Positions 34,251 through 48,016 of a DNA stretch of 64,000 nt are shown in pieces; within the stretch, counting starts at the first letter, position 1; every line of letters begins with the position of its first letter. The DNA is from Linanthus parryae (lineage: Eukaryota > Streptophyta > Magnoliopsida > Ericales > Polemoniaceae): NCBI GenBank assembly GCA_023055425.1, contig JALGPY010000001.1, positions 69,744,994 through 69,808,993 on the forward strand, written 5' to 3'. A program made the translations under genes and the position numbers. The notes below the pieces were generated by a model, which ran no database searches, was not told the DNA's origin, and saw only the letters and a program-made list of their open reading frames with translations.

Positions 34251-35689
34251 TTTCATTATTTGGCTTCCAGGCAAATATACCAATGTCTGTCTGAAATTCA
34301 ATCAAACTATGAACTTCTTATTAACAAACAGATTTAGATACGTTCAGTACCAATCAGACAAATTTCGTACATACGCATAATTTACTATTTCTAAATCAAG
34401 ACATTCATATCAGATCTGAAATGGAAGTCACCAAAATAACATCTGAAAGGGGTACCATACGATAATTGGCAATTATTTGTTGATGGCAGGGAATGAGTAT
34501 GAATAATGTAAGATTTTTTCTGTGTGAAATTATTCAGACAGAGGATACGGCATTTGGAAACAGGTACCTGTAGAGTGGTGTTATTGAAGCTTGTGAGCCG
34601 CAGAGATCTGATGAATAGAGATGGGAGAATTTGTCAGCTAAACAATCACAGATAGCAGTACGGCGAATAAGTAGATGACGATGACAAGTACATCATAACA
34701 CGGAGTACCTGTTCGAAATTACAGATAGAAGATAAGTACGAATACCTGTTAGAGAATAGTTAGAAGTCAGGGAAGATCTGGATGAGAAGATGAAGTTGGA
34801 AGGTCTTCTTACCGGAAGTAGGAAGTTGGGTAATTGCAAATCTACAATGAGGATATTATTCATTGAAATCTTAAGTTAGCTCTGCTTTCAAGGTATCACT
34901 GATAAAGTTTATAATATTATTTTTGTTTATATTCTACAGGTTGGGTGGTAATAACCACTATAGTGATTCATTTTTGTAATAATCTTTATTAACCCTTTTG
35001 CTAACTGATGCTACCTTTTAATGAATTCTGTCTGGTAAATTGTAATATTAATTTATAATACATGTCTAATTACGACTTCGACAATGCTGACTAATAAGAA
35101 GATTATATCTTGGTAATATATATACCCGACGCCAAGTTCATTATGTGAAGTATCATACACATATTCCCAAATTACAACAAATGAATAACTTTCTGTGGAA
35201 TAATATAATGGAAATACTGTATCTCCATTTGACATTTTATAAATATTTCATTTGTGTTTCAGTAAGACGTGCGCAGTTGGAGATGACATGTGACTGCAGT
35301 AAGGTAACGCAAAGATTTTTACATAGACAAATTAAAATGAAAATTGGAAAACCCTTATATCTTTAACTTAAGATAGACTAAGAATTGCAAACCAACATTA
35401 TTGAACGACTACATTTCAAGAAGAGCAGGAGTTGAGGTCATTACAAAAAAACCAGAGTTGTTAGAACTTGGCGACATGCCGAAACTATGAAGTCCAAGTT
35501 TCCATCAAAGGGGTTCAACATAGTAGTGCAAAAGTCCCAGAAATACAGCATTTAAATTCCACCACCGGAAATATCTCTGTAAATTCATTGCTTCTTAATC
35601 CTCTGCAAAGTCAGAGTTCTTCTCATGCTCAATTTCAGCAAAAGCATACACACAATCTCCTGTATAATTCCTATACAAACCAGCACGAA
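33262..35689. other. Helitron interior, no gene seen
   Basis: AT-rich sequence upstream of the B3 gene, with a poly(T) tract at 34216-34245. Non-coding 5' exons of the B3 gene could lie near 34570-34800, but nothing proves it. Confidence 0.5.
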
Positions 35690-36652
35690 CTATAGTTGGC
35701 CAGGTTGGGCGATTGCAGTCGCAGTAGAATCAACCATCGAAATTAAGTTTGATGATATGTTTTGCAGGAGGTGACCAGTGGATTCTAAGAGATGATGTAG
35801 ATGGGGAAAGGATCTTGTTGCTAGTAGAAGAAGAGGACGCAGCTTCTTACCTTTCTTTTGGTTCATAGAACTCTGATGAGTTTGGCTGCGAGTCGAACAT
35901 GGACTGGATTTTCTCTGAGGAGGCGAGTTCTCGAGGAAGAATATACAGTCATCATCAACATTATCTGAAGCATATGGCAATTGCAGATCACTTTGGTATA
36001 CAAATGATGGCTCAATGATTTGCGGAAGAAAATCCGATCTGTGGGGAGGGAAATGTACAGGAACTAATAGCTGAGTGTCCGGTATTGGAATTGGTGAACC
36101 ATAATTCTGCGGTGAAGTTGAGTAAAAATGTGATTGTGGGTGAATATTTGACGATAGTGGGGAGTACTGATATCGGGGAGATGCAATGGAGTTGCAGTAA
36201 TTATACTGCGGAGGGGAATGTGCTAATGGGATACTTGTATTATATGAGCCATGCAAGAACTCTGCGCGGTTAGGCGGTGATGCATAGAAGACTGGTGAGG
36301 TTGGACTTCGCACGACGGAATTGGTCCAGTTATAATGTTGCGGACAGTGCGGTTGTGCTATACTTGCACTGTAGGACGCATGCATGAATTCGTCGTTGGC
36401 GGGAGGGGATGCATGGAAAATTGCTGATGTTGGGCTGCGAATAACATGAAACTGGTGATTACCAGCATCATACATTGTGTTTCCGGTTATCGGATGATAG
36501 GGTGAACCCATGTTGGGTTGCACTGTATTGTTGGGTGAGAAGACGTGGACATAGCTCTGATTTGGGATGCTGATTTCAGCAGTGGGAAGATCTGTTAGCA
36601 AGGTGGTAAAATTCCAGCAAGAATGCTCCTCCTCAGAAGTATAGTTTGACAT
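35690..36652 (-). CDS. 320-residue orphan, Pro/Ser/His/Tyr-rich with internal repeat
   Basis: A single open frame starts at an ATG (36650-36652). The composition is low-complexity (P, S, N, H, Y). Two segments of about 43 residues repeat: one starts near residue 70 with IRSPTSAIFHASPP, the other near residue 113 with VRSPTSPVFYASPP. Each then has an ASY or GSY block, an H/P-rich block and an NS end. After a short acidic patch (DNVDDDC) the C terminus is basic and Ser-rich, then hydrophobic. I recognise no family. It lies in the same strand and interval as the other Helitron genes, downstream of RPA. An intact 963-bp frame in AT-rich DNA argues that it is or was translated. Confidence 0.55.
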   Translation of the reverse strand: MSNYTSEEEHSCWNFTTLLTDLPTAEISIPNQSYVHVFSPNNTVQPNMGSPYHPITGNTMYDAGNHQFHVIRSPTSAIFHASPPANDEFMHASYSASIAQPHCPQHYNWTNSVVRSPTSPVFYASPPNRAEFLHGSYNTSIPLAHSPPQYNYCNSIASPRYQYSPLSSNIHPQSHFYSTSPQNYGSPIPIPDTQLLVPVHFPPHRSDFLPQIIEPSFVYQSDLQLPYASDNVDDDCIFFLENSPPQRKSSPCSTRSQTHQSSMNQKKGKKLRPLLLLATRSFPHLHHLLESTGHLLQNISSNLISMVDSTATAIAQPGQL

Positions 36653-37265
36653 GGTGAATATATTGAGAAATATTTCATGAATTGCTCACAGTCAATGTCG
36701 TAACATTATATAGGAGACCTAGGAGGAGCATATTTTAAGTTATTTCCAAGCATGTGTATTAAATGTGGGTAACAATATTTCGTGTTGGTTATGAAATCTA
36801 ATAACTTATGCAATTTTTTTTTCTTTTATTTTTTTCTACTCCCCTCCTCCTCACCAAAATTTCCAGGTACCATTTATTGTTTTCATTGTGTACATGCTAT
36901 TATATTATACATGCGTATTAGAATTATATCCTTGTAACTGCAAGTTTTTTAAGTATGCAAGATCAGTTCAATGAACTGCAACTGTGAACATGCACAAATC
37001 GATATGGCTTAACATTAGACCGTAGGCAGATGAGGTGCGTGTTCAAAAATAAAACAGTTTTTCGAGGAAGGGGGGGGGAGGGCAAAAAGCAGGGAGATAA
37101 CAATGGAACATCAGCATGACATTATCTCCCCGCATTTTCTGAAGCAGACAACAGTAGTAGTTGTAATGGGTCATAGCAGAGCATGTATTGTAGTAATGCC
37201 TCTATGTACACATGTGATTGCATACTTGATCTGCAATCGGGCACATGTGCCAGCATTGTGTGAAA
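36653..37265. other. Helitron interior between orphan and RPA gene
   Basis: No gene or repeat was recognised. A G-run (about 37068-37082) and T-rich stretches are present. Confidence 0.5.
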
Positions 37266-37534
37266 CTATGCCATCTCCACTTGACAAACACTCCATTTGT
37301 TGACCCATCTGCGATTCATGCTTGTAGATCCGGCAAGTCGAAAGTAGAACATGTTCTTCACACTCGATTCATTAGCTTTAAGTAATAGCTCCTTCTGTTC
37401 CTGAAACGAAGCAATGTACTGTAGTTAGCACTGTGTTCATAAAGCACACTAACTAATTAAGTATGGCATTAGTAGTGGGTAGTTCAAGACGGTAAATGTT
37501 GGCCACATACATCTCCTGTCATTGCCGACAATAT

Positions 37535-40500
37535 TGTCACATCCCCCTCCCGCCGACCCCGATTAGCGATTAATAAAACTTTGCGTTAACGGGAGGAGGG
37601 CGCGACATGCCGGTGCGGCCTAGACTCGTCGAGAGGCTAAATAAGTAATTTATAAAAGTCGTGATAAAAGTTTCTAAAAAAATAACTTTGCGGAAGCGTA
37701 AATAACAAATAACTTGGGGTCGTCTTGATAAACAATTTGAATTGTAAGAAAAGAAAGTTGGAACATAAAAATTCAATGTCATTTAGCCATCTCGACTCGT
37801 ATCGTAACAAAGCATAACTCGGGAAAGGTTCTAGGTATCATACAAGGCTCATACAAAGTCTTATATACATAATTATATAACTTATACATTCTTAAACAAA
37901 AAAAACAACAACATGTATTTCATAGTAACTCCAAGTCGGCTAGCATATACTCGGCATCTAAACACATAGCGTCATCAAGCACGTAATCACATATGAACTT
38001 AACTCCATGCTACTTCTTGCTTCTTACATGTTATTAAAACCTGAAAAAAACATTAAAATTGAAAGAGTGAGCTCAGCTAGCTCAGTGAGTTACATCTACG
38101 CCCCTCCGTAGGTCTGGAAAACGAAAAGGGCTAACTTTCCCATGGAGCATCATGAACATAAGACATAGTCATACATACATATACTTGTGGAACTTGAAAG
38201 ATCATGACATTCATAAAACGTAACTTGTAAGAAAGCATAACGTAAAGCATAACGTGAGTCGTGAGAAATCGTATTGTTCCAAGTAGGAACCTTGCTTTGT
38301 CTCACGTGGAGACCTTAACATACTTAACATGCTTGCTTATTTTCTTATCTTATGGCCCGTGTAACCTTCGTGACTTAACATAACGTAGGGACATGTCCAT
38401 CGCGACGGCTCGTGAGGCGACGCGTGCCGTTTTATATTGCCCCGGCAAAAGGGCCGTAGCCTGCCTATACCCGACAGGGGGTTTCACTACGGTAACCGCG
38501 GCCTTTCTGAAAACGTATTTTATCTTATGAAACGTTCATTTATTTTGTTTGTTAGCATCCATGGGGCATAAATATTTAACTTGAGTAAAAAGCATACATA
38601 CATACATACATAATAGGGACAACATGAACATACATAAGCTTTTAAGAAGCTTGAGGCTCGGTACAAACTTCGGGAGGTAGGGTAACTCACCTTGCGAGCT
38701 TAATCCATTTATTTAACATTCCTTAATTCATTCCTTAATCGTACGAGCATCAACTCCACGTCACGTAAATAGCAAAGAAGGCTACAAATCATAGATATAA
38801 GCACTTAGCACGAAATCATTCCAAACATAGCACATAAGCACTTAGCATGAATTCATTCCAAACATAGCACACAATGATTTAGCATGAAATCATTCCAAAC
38901 ATAGACATGCCTAAATCACTTAGCAAAATGATACTAGTCTTATCAATGCAAGATAAACAAACTTCTCACACATCCATATACTTGTATTGTATTAAACATA
39001 TTATTAGATGCATATGCAATGTAAAATGTAGCACATAAGAGCAATATAACATATAATTAACTAAAATGTAACTTGCATAAACTAGCTTTAATAACTTGAT
39101 AAACTTCTAAATCATGCTTATAAGATAAGAGTAACCATCGCTAGTACAAAATTCATACGTGACACAAAATAATTATTTGGGACCTAAAATTTTTACATAA
39201 CATATATAAAGAGTTCACTGATGACACATAAAAATATCAAAAATTATGAAAACTTCTAAGTATATTTAAACATTAAATTTCCGAGCTGTTTAGGTATAAA
39301 ACAGAGGCTGAAAAGCGGTCTTGATAATAAATTCATAAAATATTCATAGTAATTCCAAAAATTATAAAATTTTAACTGGAAGTAAAGAACACCTCTGTAA
39401 ACAACATATCCAAATTTTGTAACTATTGGAGTAGAATAAGTATATAAAATCGATGAAAAACTTCTCTGGTCTGGGTGGGACAGATTGTAAAAACAGCCCA
39501 AGTTTTTGGCCAATTAAAAATTAAATACAAATCCAATGGTTCTGAAAATTTTACTGTAGAAACATCATATGAAAATACACAAACCATGCATTTTTCGTAA
39601 TTTTCTGAAGTAATTAAGTATTTTTCTCGATTTTGTGAAAATCAGCTCAAAACATGAGTTTGATGGTTTTGTATAGTTCAAAACTTGTTGCATGCAAGAA
39701 ATTTTCTTCCAAGATCTGAAATTGGACAATCAAAATATTTGAAGCATATACATATATACCCAACAACTCAATTTTATACTTGCATGTGTGAAAATTATGA
39801 AGATGATGATGAATCAAGAACATGCAATCACAAATCCACAATGCTAGCATACAAATGAGATGGTCAATGCTAAGATTGCATCTTAAAAATGACGATCCAC
39901 TAACATGCAACTAAAGATTTTTCATAGAATCACAAGAATGAGGAGTGAATGAACAAAATCATGATGTAGATGCAGAAGATGTAGAGCTTACTCATACTTT
40001 CATGGTGTTCTTGAAGTGGGTTTGGGGAAGACATGAAAGATGACTCCTAGGACCTTTAATCTTGATGAAAATGCTCAACATGCCCCTCACTTGATATACT
40101 AACACCCAAGATGAGTTTTCTTCACTTAGAACCTCAAAATTTTGATGTTTGGGTCATGTTTTTGGTGGGTGAGAAACAAAACCGGGTTTGAGAGAAGTGA
40201 GGAGAGAAATGAGAGCTTGTGGCATTCATGAGTGAGAAAATGAGGAGGAAAAATGATGACCATGATGCAACTTGTGCTTATATAGTCCCAAAATAATTGA
40301 GTGTGATGGTCACACCAAAATAAGTGAGAGCAAGTATGTTCCAAATCATATAATGCACACCATATATTCATATTGATGCAAGTGTTTGATGTAACCAAAA
40401 CATCAAACTAAAATTCAATACTATATTTTATTTCTCATACAATATTGCACAAAGTACCCTAAACATTACTTAAAAGACATTTTAGTTTGCAAATAGAATA

Positions 40501-40649
40501 AACATACAACTTGGTTTCTACTTTCTTTTATAACTTTTCTTAAGAAAAAGTCTAGGATAACTAACAAAATATTTTCCTTAAACACCCTTTTAGATAATAC
40601 TATCATCACTTAAAGTTAAACATGTAACATAAATATCGGGGTTACTACA
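37535..40649 (-). repeat. LARD-like element 3' LTR
   Basis: This matches the other LTR closely but lacks its 716-bp duplication. It carries about 14 extra bases near 37607 (ATGCCGGTGCGGCC) that the partner lacks. Confidence 0.92.
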
Positions 40650-42087
40650 TTCTACCCACCTTATAAAGAATTCGTCCTCGAATTCGCTTAACGCATTTCT
40701 AACATGAGCACAATCATATAAGATTCTAACTAGTATGACCTCAATGCACAACTTATCCTTATAGGTTACCTTACCATTGAACTCGTGTTGGCAAATATAT
40801 CAAGCCTGTCACGCTTACGAGAGGGAACAATACGCAGTGTCGTCACACTTTGTACCGCTCCAGCAAGCCCGTAATTGTTTCAGAGGTCCTGTCTTTCACG
40901 CTTACGAGAGGGAACAATACATCGTGCCGTCACACTTTGTACCGCTCCAGCAAGCTCGTAATTGTGTCAGAAGTCCCCGTTCGACCGTACAGCATAGCGG
41001 GAACAACTTATACCATCGTAATGATATAGCTGCTCGTCCAATCTTGCACATGTAGCGGACGAAACACTTGACATTCGCACATCGGTTTAAACTTTCGACA
41101 TGCTCAGATTTATAATTTATTTACTTACTAACATGCATATATACATGGAAATAACTTATCAGGCGCAAAACATACATGGCATGCATAATTTACACGTAAT
41201 ACATCACATAATTTATATGCTCACTTAGTTAATATAAAAATAAAAACATACTTCAAGCACATAACTTGGACATAACATAACGTGTAATGACATAACATAA
41301 CAAATATTTTTTTTTAACTTTATTTTGGACATGAAAATAACATTTGTCGCATATACACACTCCAATTAGAACATCCAATGACATAGTTCAAAGCATGCTA
41401 TATATTCTTTTTTTATTTTTTTATAAACATCATACATAATCAAGAAAGATAGCGTACATAGTTTCCATGATCTTCACATAACATGTACATGCATTTACAC
41501 ATATAACATCCTACATATATGAAAAAGACGTCATGATAGCATATGAATCACATAAACACGCTTATCATACCATAACATTTCAATTATCCAACTTATCACT
41601 TTACTTAGGCAAACATTTGAGAAATGATAACCATGTAACTATACTTATCAACGAACCCTTAGCAAAAATATATTCCTTATCTTGTTCATATGAGACATGC
41701 TCTTAGCTTAACCATTCTCTTGAAACTTACATTCATTTTTCTTATCTTAGCCATGACTAAAAAGTAAAACCACTCTCATGCATAAGACATATTCATGTAT
41801 CTAAAAGAAATCAAATTAACTTCGAACATGATCTTACATGACTACTTAAACATAATTCACTAAAGCATATAAATCGATACTTAGCCACATGCGTCACATA
41901 GAATCATATAAACATGGGATCTAACTAATGATCTTGGGACTTTTAAATATTAGTGTCATACTAACATAGTATAGGATCATGCACATAACATATGTACACA
42001 TAAATTTTCACATAAGTAAGCACATAATGGGTTTCTATGGTTTACTAATCTTAGGTATCTACAACCTAATGCTCTGATACCACAAAA
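40650..42087 (-). other. interior of the LARD-like element
   Basis: It contains no gag, protease, reverse transcriptase, RNase H or integrase motif in any frame. A tandem pair of 87-bp units (40810-40896 and 40897-40983) contains CACGCTTACGAGAGGGAACA. The plus-strand end GCTCTGATACCACAAAA is the complement of the primer-binding site. Confidence 0.85.
40810..40983. repeat. 87-bp tandem pair
   Basis: Two adjacent copies share CACGCTTACGAGAGGGAACA at the start and TTTGTACCGCTCCAGCAAGC inside, with only a few differences. Confidence 0.9.
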
Positions 42088-45000
42088 TGTCACATCCCCC
42101 TCCCGCCGACCCCAATTAGCGATTAATAAAACTTTGCGTTAACGGGAGGAGGGCGCGACCTAGACTCGTCGAGAGGCTAAATAAGTAATTTATAAAAGTC
42201 GTGATAAAAGTTTCTAAAAAAATAACTTTGCGGAAGCGTAAATAACAAATAACTTGGGGTCGTCTTGATAAACAATTTGAATTGTAAGAAAAGAAAGTTG
42301 GAACATAAAAATTCAATGTCATTTAGCCATCTCGACTCGTATCGTAACAAAGCATAACTCGGGAAAGGTTGTAGGTATCATACAAGGCTCATACAAAGTC
42401 TTATATACATAATTATATAACTTATACATTCTTAAACCAAAAAAACAACAACATGTATTTCATAGTAACTCCAAGTCGGATAGCATATACTCGGCATCTA
42501 AGCACATAGCGTCATCAAGCACGTAATCACATATGAACTTAACTCCATGCTACTTCTTGCTTCTTACATGTTATTAATACCTGAAAAAAACATTAAAATT
42601 GAAAGAGTGAGCTCAGCTAGCTCAGTGAGTTACATCTACGCCCCTCCGTAGGTCTGGAAAACGAAAAGGGCTAACTTTCCCATGGAGCATCATGAACATA
42701 AGACATAGTCATACATACATATACTTGTGGAACTTGAAAGATCATGACATTCATAAAACGTAACTTGTAAGAAAGCATAACGTAAAGCATAACGTGAGTC
42801 GTGAGAAATCGTATTGTTCCAAGTAGGAACCTTGCTTTGTCTCACGTGGAGACCTTAACATACTTAACATGCTTGCTTATTTTCTTATCTTATGGCCCGT
42901 GTAACCTTCGTGACTTAACATAACGTAGGGACATGTCCATCGCGACGGCTCGTGAGGCGACGCGTGCCGTTTTATATTGCCCCGGCAAAAGGGCCGTAGC
43001 CTGCCTATACCCGACAGGGGGTTTCACTACGGTAACCGCGGCCTTTCTGAAAACGTATTTTATCTTATGAAACGTTCATTTATTTTGTTTGTTAGCATCC
43101 ATGGGGCATAAATATTTAACTTGAGTAAAAAGCATACATACATACATACATAATAGGGACAACATGAACATACATAAGCTTTTAAGAAACTTGAGGCTCG
43201 GTACAAACTTCGGGAGGTAGGGTAACTCACCTTGCGAGCTTAATCCATTTATTTAACATTCCTTAATTCATTCCTTAATCGTACGAGCATCAACTCCACG
43301 TCACGTAAATAGCAAAGAAGGCTACAAATCATAGATATAAGCACTTAGCGCGAAATCATTCCAACATAGCACATAAAAACTTAGCATGAATTCATTCCAA
43401 ACATAGCACATAATGATTTAGCATGAAATCATTCCAAACATAGACATGCCTAAATCACTTACCAAAATGATACTAGTCGTATCAATGCAAGATAAACAAA
43501 CTTCTCACACATCCATATACTTGTATTGTATTAAACATATTATTAGATGCATATGCAATGTAAAATGTAGCACATAAGAGCAATATAACATATAATGAAC
43601 TAAAATGTAACTTGCATAAACTAGCTTTAATAACTTGATAAACTTCTAAATCATGCTTATAAGATAAGAGTAACCATCGCTAGTACAAAATTCATACGTG
43701 ACACAAAATAATTATTTGGGACCTCAAATTTTTACATAACATATATAAAGAGTTCACTGATGACATATAAAAATATCAAAAATTATGAAAACTTCTAAGT
43801 ATTTTTAAACATTAAATTTCAGAGCTGTTTAGGTATAAAACAGAGGCTGAAAAGCGGTCTTGATAATAAATTCATAAAATATTCATAGTAATTCCAAAAA
43901 TTATAGAATTTTAACTGGAAGTAAAGAACACCTCTGTGAACAACATATCCAAATTTTGTAACTATTGGAGTAGAATAAGTATATAAAATCGATGAAAAAC
44001 TTCTCTGGTCTGGGTGGGACAGATTGTAAAAACAGCCCAAGTTTTTGGCCAATTAAAAATTAAATACAAATCCAATGGTTCTGAAAATTTTACTGTAGAA
44101 ACATCATATGAAAATACACAAACCATGCATTTTTCGTAATTTTCTGAAGTAATTAAGTATTTTTCTCGATTTTGTGAAAATCAGCTCAAAACATGAGTTT
44201 GATGGTTTTGTATAGTTCAAAACTTGTTGCATGCAAGAAATTTTCTTCCAAGATCTGAAATTGGACAATCAAAATATTTGAAGCATATACATATATACCC
44301 AACAACTCAATTTTGTACTTGCATGTGTGAAAATTATGAAGATGATGATGAATCAAGAACATGCAATCACAAATCCACAATGCTAGCATACAAATGAGAT
44401 GGTCAATGCTAAGATTGCATCTTAAAAATGACGATCCACTAACATGCAACTAAAGATTTTTCATAGAATCACAAGAATGAGGAGTGAATGAATAAAATCA
44501 TGATGTAGATGCAAAAGATGTAGAGCTTACTCATACTTTCATGGTGTTTTTGAAGTGGGTTTGGGGAAGACATGAAAGATGACTCCTAGGACCTTTAATC
44601 TTGATGAAAATGCTCAAAACATGCCCCTCACTGGAAGTAAAGAACACCTCTGTGAACAACATATCCAAATTTTGTAACTATTGGAGTAGAATAAGTATAT
44701 AAAATCGATGAAAAACTTCTCTGGTCTGGGTGGGACAGATTGTAAAAACAGCCCAAGTTTTTGGCCAATTAAAAATTAAATACAAATCCAATGGTTCTGA
44801 AAATTTTACTGTAGAAACATCATATGAAAATACACAAACCATGCATTTTTCGTAATTTTCTGAAGTAATTAAGTATTTTTCTCGATTTTGTGAAAATCAG
44901 CTCAAAACATGAGTTTGATGGTTTTGTATAGTTCAAAACTTGTTGCATGCAAGAAATTTTCTTCCAAGATCTGAAATTGGACAATCAAAATATTTGAAGC

Positions 45001-45906
45001 ATATACATATATACCCAACAACTCAATTTTATACTTGCATGTGTGAAAATTATGAAGATGATGATGAATCAAGAACATGCAATCACAAATCCACAATGCT
45101 AGCATACAAATGAGATGGTCAATGCTAAGATTGCATCTTAAAAATGACGATCCACTAACATGCAACTAAAGATTTTTCATAGAATCACAAGAATGAGGAG
45201 TGAATGAATAAAATCATGATGTAGATGCAAAAGATGTAGAGCTTACTCATACTTTCATGGTGTTTTTGAAGTGGGTTTGGGGAAGACATGAAAGATGACT
45301 CCTAGGACCTTTAATCTTGATGAAAATGCTCAAAACATGCCCCTCACTTGATATACTAACACCCAAGATGAGTTTTCTTCACTTAGAACCTCAAAATTTT
45401 GATGTTTGGGTCATGTTTTTGGTGGGTGAGAAACAAAACCGGGTTTGAGAGAAGTGAGGAGAGAAATGAGAGCTTGTGGCATTCATGAGTGAGAAAATGA
45501 GGAGGAAAAATGATGACCATGATGCAACTTGTGCTTATATAGTCTCAAAATAATTGAGTGTGATGGTCACACCAAAATAAGTGAGAGCAAGTATGTTCCA
45601 AATCATATAATGCACACCATATATTCATATTGATGCAAGTGTTTGATGTAACCAAAACATCAAACTAAAATTCAATACTATATTTTATTTCTCATACAAT
45701 ATTGCACAAAGTACCCTAAACATTACTTAAAAGACATTTTAGTTTGCAAATAGAATAAACATACAACTTGGTTTCTACTTTCTTTTATAACTTTTCTTAA
45801 GAAAAAGTCTAGGATAACTAACAAAATATTTTCCTTAAACACCCTTTTAGATAATACTATCATCACTTAAAGTTAAACATGTAACATAAATATCGGGGTT
45901 ACTACA
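42088..45906 (-). repeat. LARD-like element 5' LTR
   Basis: Same ends as the partner LTR and adjacent to the primer-binding site. It is about 700 bp longer only because of the internal 716-bp tandem duplication. Confidence 0.92.
43914..45345. repeat. 716-bp tandem duplication within one LTR
   Basis: The blocks 43914-44629 and 44630-45345 are almost identical; I noticed only one clear substitution (TTTGTACTTG against TTTATACTTG). The junction lies at a short shared CTCACTGGA/CTCACTTGA sequence. The other LTR has a single copy. Confidence 0.92.
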
Positions 45907-48016
45907 AATATAACAACACTTTTCTTAAGGACAGCCTCAACACCATGCCCAAAAACGACGACATTCAGCTCTCCAGTATCATCTCCAATTTGAACTTCTA
46001 GACGACCCCTACAGAGAGCAAAAATGGGTGCACTCAATACCCCCCCTTTTTTTCTCTTACTCTCCTATATTTTCCCATCGCAAATTGAATATACATCTTA
46101 AACTGGAGGCAAGAGAATTATATCACATTACCACGGCACAGAAGTGCAATCAGAATTGTGGCAACCAGAACAATTGAATTTTTCTCCGGGCAGATAGCTT
46201 GTTGCACAAGTACACATACTACAAGCATGATACCATGGTCGTTGAGTTTCAGGTAAGGCAAGAACCGACACTTTGACCCACACGTCAGTATCTACGGACT
46301 GCAAACAATCGGGACACAGCTGTCAGGCAAACATAACAATGAATTCCCAAGAAAATGAGATACCTATGGCGTAAAATATACCGGTTTTTCTGGGAGATCA
46401 GCAATCTTTGACAACTTGAATTCAGTCTTGTTTGTCTTAGGATTTTTCTGTGCCAGTAATAATTCAGGGTCCTTCACTTTATCGATCTTCTCATAATTTG
46501 CGTTACGCCTAAGCAGGAGGAACATATATGAGATTAAATTTGAAAATTATGCTATGTTGTCGAAATCAGAAACTGTGCAAGTAGTTTCATTCATATACCA
46601 GTCATTTAATTCTTCAACTCTTGGATCCTCAACATTGTGCAGGAACATAGTTTACATTGTTTTCTTCAGAGAGAAATCTACAAACAGTGAAATAGTGATT
46701 ACATGAATATAATGTTATGTAAGCTATGTTTACATATAATGCATTCATATATCCATTAGGATTATAACTTTATACTTCCATACTCATAAATACTGATGTT
46801 AGGTGAAAATTACCCAGATATGTTGTCGAACACACATTCATCACAATTACAACCGGATGAGCACTGGCCAGTATATTCAGTTTATCTCCTTCTGTTGTAG
46901 TTGCATCGTCCCACAAAGATAAACAAACTGGTATACCGCTGAATTCACATATTTGAATAGGACAGTCAATAATTGCATACAGTAAACACCAACAAATGAA
47001 CACTACCTACTACAACACAACACACATAAGCAGAGTACTTACGAGTCATCCAGAACAATTACATCCCTGACTCGAGCACGACCAGGTGAATCTTTCCGGG
47101 GTACAGTCTTTGTCGACATAACAGCAATGATGATGACAACAATATCTATAACCATTGTGAAAGACAAACAATAACAATAAGAGTGTTTAGTAATTATGGG
47201 AAAACAATTATGACTTTACATTAATATGAAATCTCTATGTAGCAATGATGCAAAGCAGTGCATATAACCTACCAAATTTCTCACGGGAATTCACAAGAGT
47301 GCGAGCTTCTTTCAGACTTTTCAAATTATATTTGCTCCCAGATCCTTCATCAACCTTATCTTCCACTGCAGTCACCTCCATTTCTTTGTTAAGGACAAGA
47401 GAGAAATCATGATCTATGTAACGGTACTTCGGGTTGACAGGTCGGACAACACCATTGCTGAACCAGTAGGAATGATAAACCTGTAATTTCTTGTCAAAGT
47501 TGGGTATATCTGCATCAAATGACGTTGCTTGGATTTGCTTACCCTGCAAATTCAATAGAAATTTATTGAATATGGAAACCAAAAGAATAATAATAACAAT
47601 TGTAAGAACAGTAGCGACAGCACATTATATTTGGCAAATTAAACAAACTAATCACTGGTAGATTGACTGATATGTTTGCACAATTTTAGTTACAACCTCA
47701 CTGTCACAGAGAACAAAACGTTGGTACTTTGTGTTTGAAGCCTTTCCCGTCAGTATCCGTGATTGTTCTGCGACACGCAAACGAAGCTTCCATTCTTTGC
47801 ATTGGTCCGTCAATCCAGACAACTTAAAATTTTTACCTTCCATGATTTGAATGAATTCCTACAAAAGGTAGCTGAATGCTGTTAGTATATAACATATAGA
47901 GATTTTCAATTAATGATCAAGCGTGCGGTGAATAACATTATGGTCTATATTACTGTGCAACACAGGAGTGTCACTTCTGCATGATGAAATCAGCAAGCAC
48001 TAACCATGGTTGGAAT

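Larger units (their letters stand above)
37535..45906 (-). mobile_element. non-autonomous LTR retrotransposon (LARD-like, gypsy-derived)
   Basis: Two very similar LTRs of more than 3 kb (37535-40649 and 42088-45906) flank a 1438-bp interior with no coding domain. A perfect AATAT duplication lies at 37530-37534 and 45907-45911. On the minus strand the LTR starts TGTAGTAACCCCG and ends GGGATGTGACA. The primer-binding site TGGTATCAGAGCATT follows after a few bases. The polypurine tract AAGGTGGGTAGAA precedes the other LTR. The interior's last bases still encode EFEDEFF, a chromovirus-like polyprotein end, so I infer descent from a gypsy element that lost gag and pol. Few LTR differences suggest a young insertion. 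Confidence 0.92.
37266..47843 (-). pseudogene. Helitron RPA-like (replication protein A large subunit) gene, split by LTR element
   Basis: Nine exons are read on the minus strand: 47843-47697, 47543-47273, 47145-47043, 46938-46814, 46677-46599, 46508-46382, 46298-46132, 46008-45907 continuing at 37529-37511, and 37400-37266. Phases agree throughout and the length would be about 375 residues. Motifs include GKQIQATSFDADI (OB fold), VIVLDDSSGIPVCLSLWDD, a zinc ribbon CSMCTC...CSGCHNSDC, and LEVQIGDDTGELNVVVFG. Plant Helitrons often carry such an RPA gene, thought to bind single-stranded DNA during transposition. Two lesions are seen: the 8.4-kb LTR element inside the eighth exon and an in-frame TAA at 46652-46654. 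Confidence 0.85.

Noticed and set aside
44186..45165. Identical 87-residue open frames repeated at 39647, 44186 and 44902
   Set aside because: They are copies of non-coding LTR sequence, repeated because of the two LTRs and the 716-bp duplication; no protein motif.
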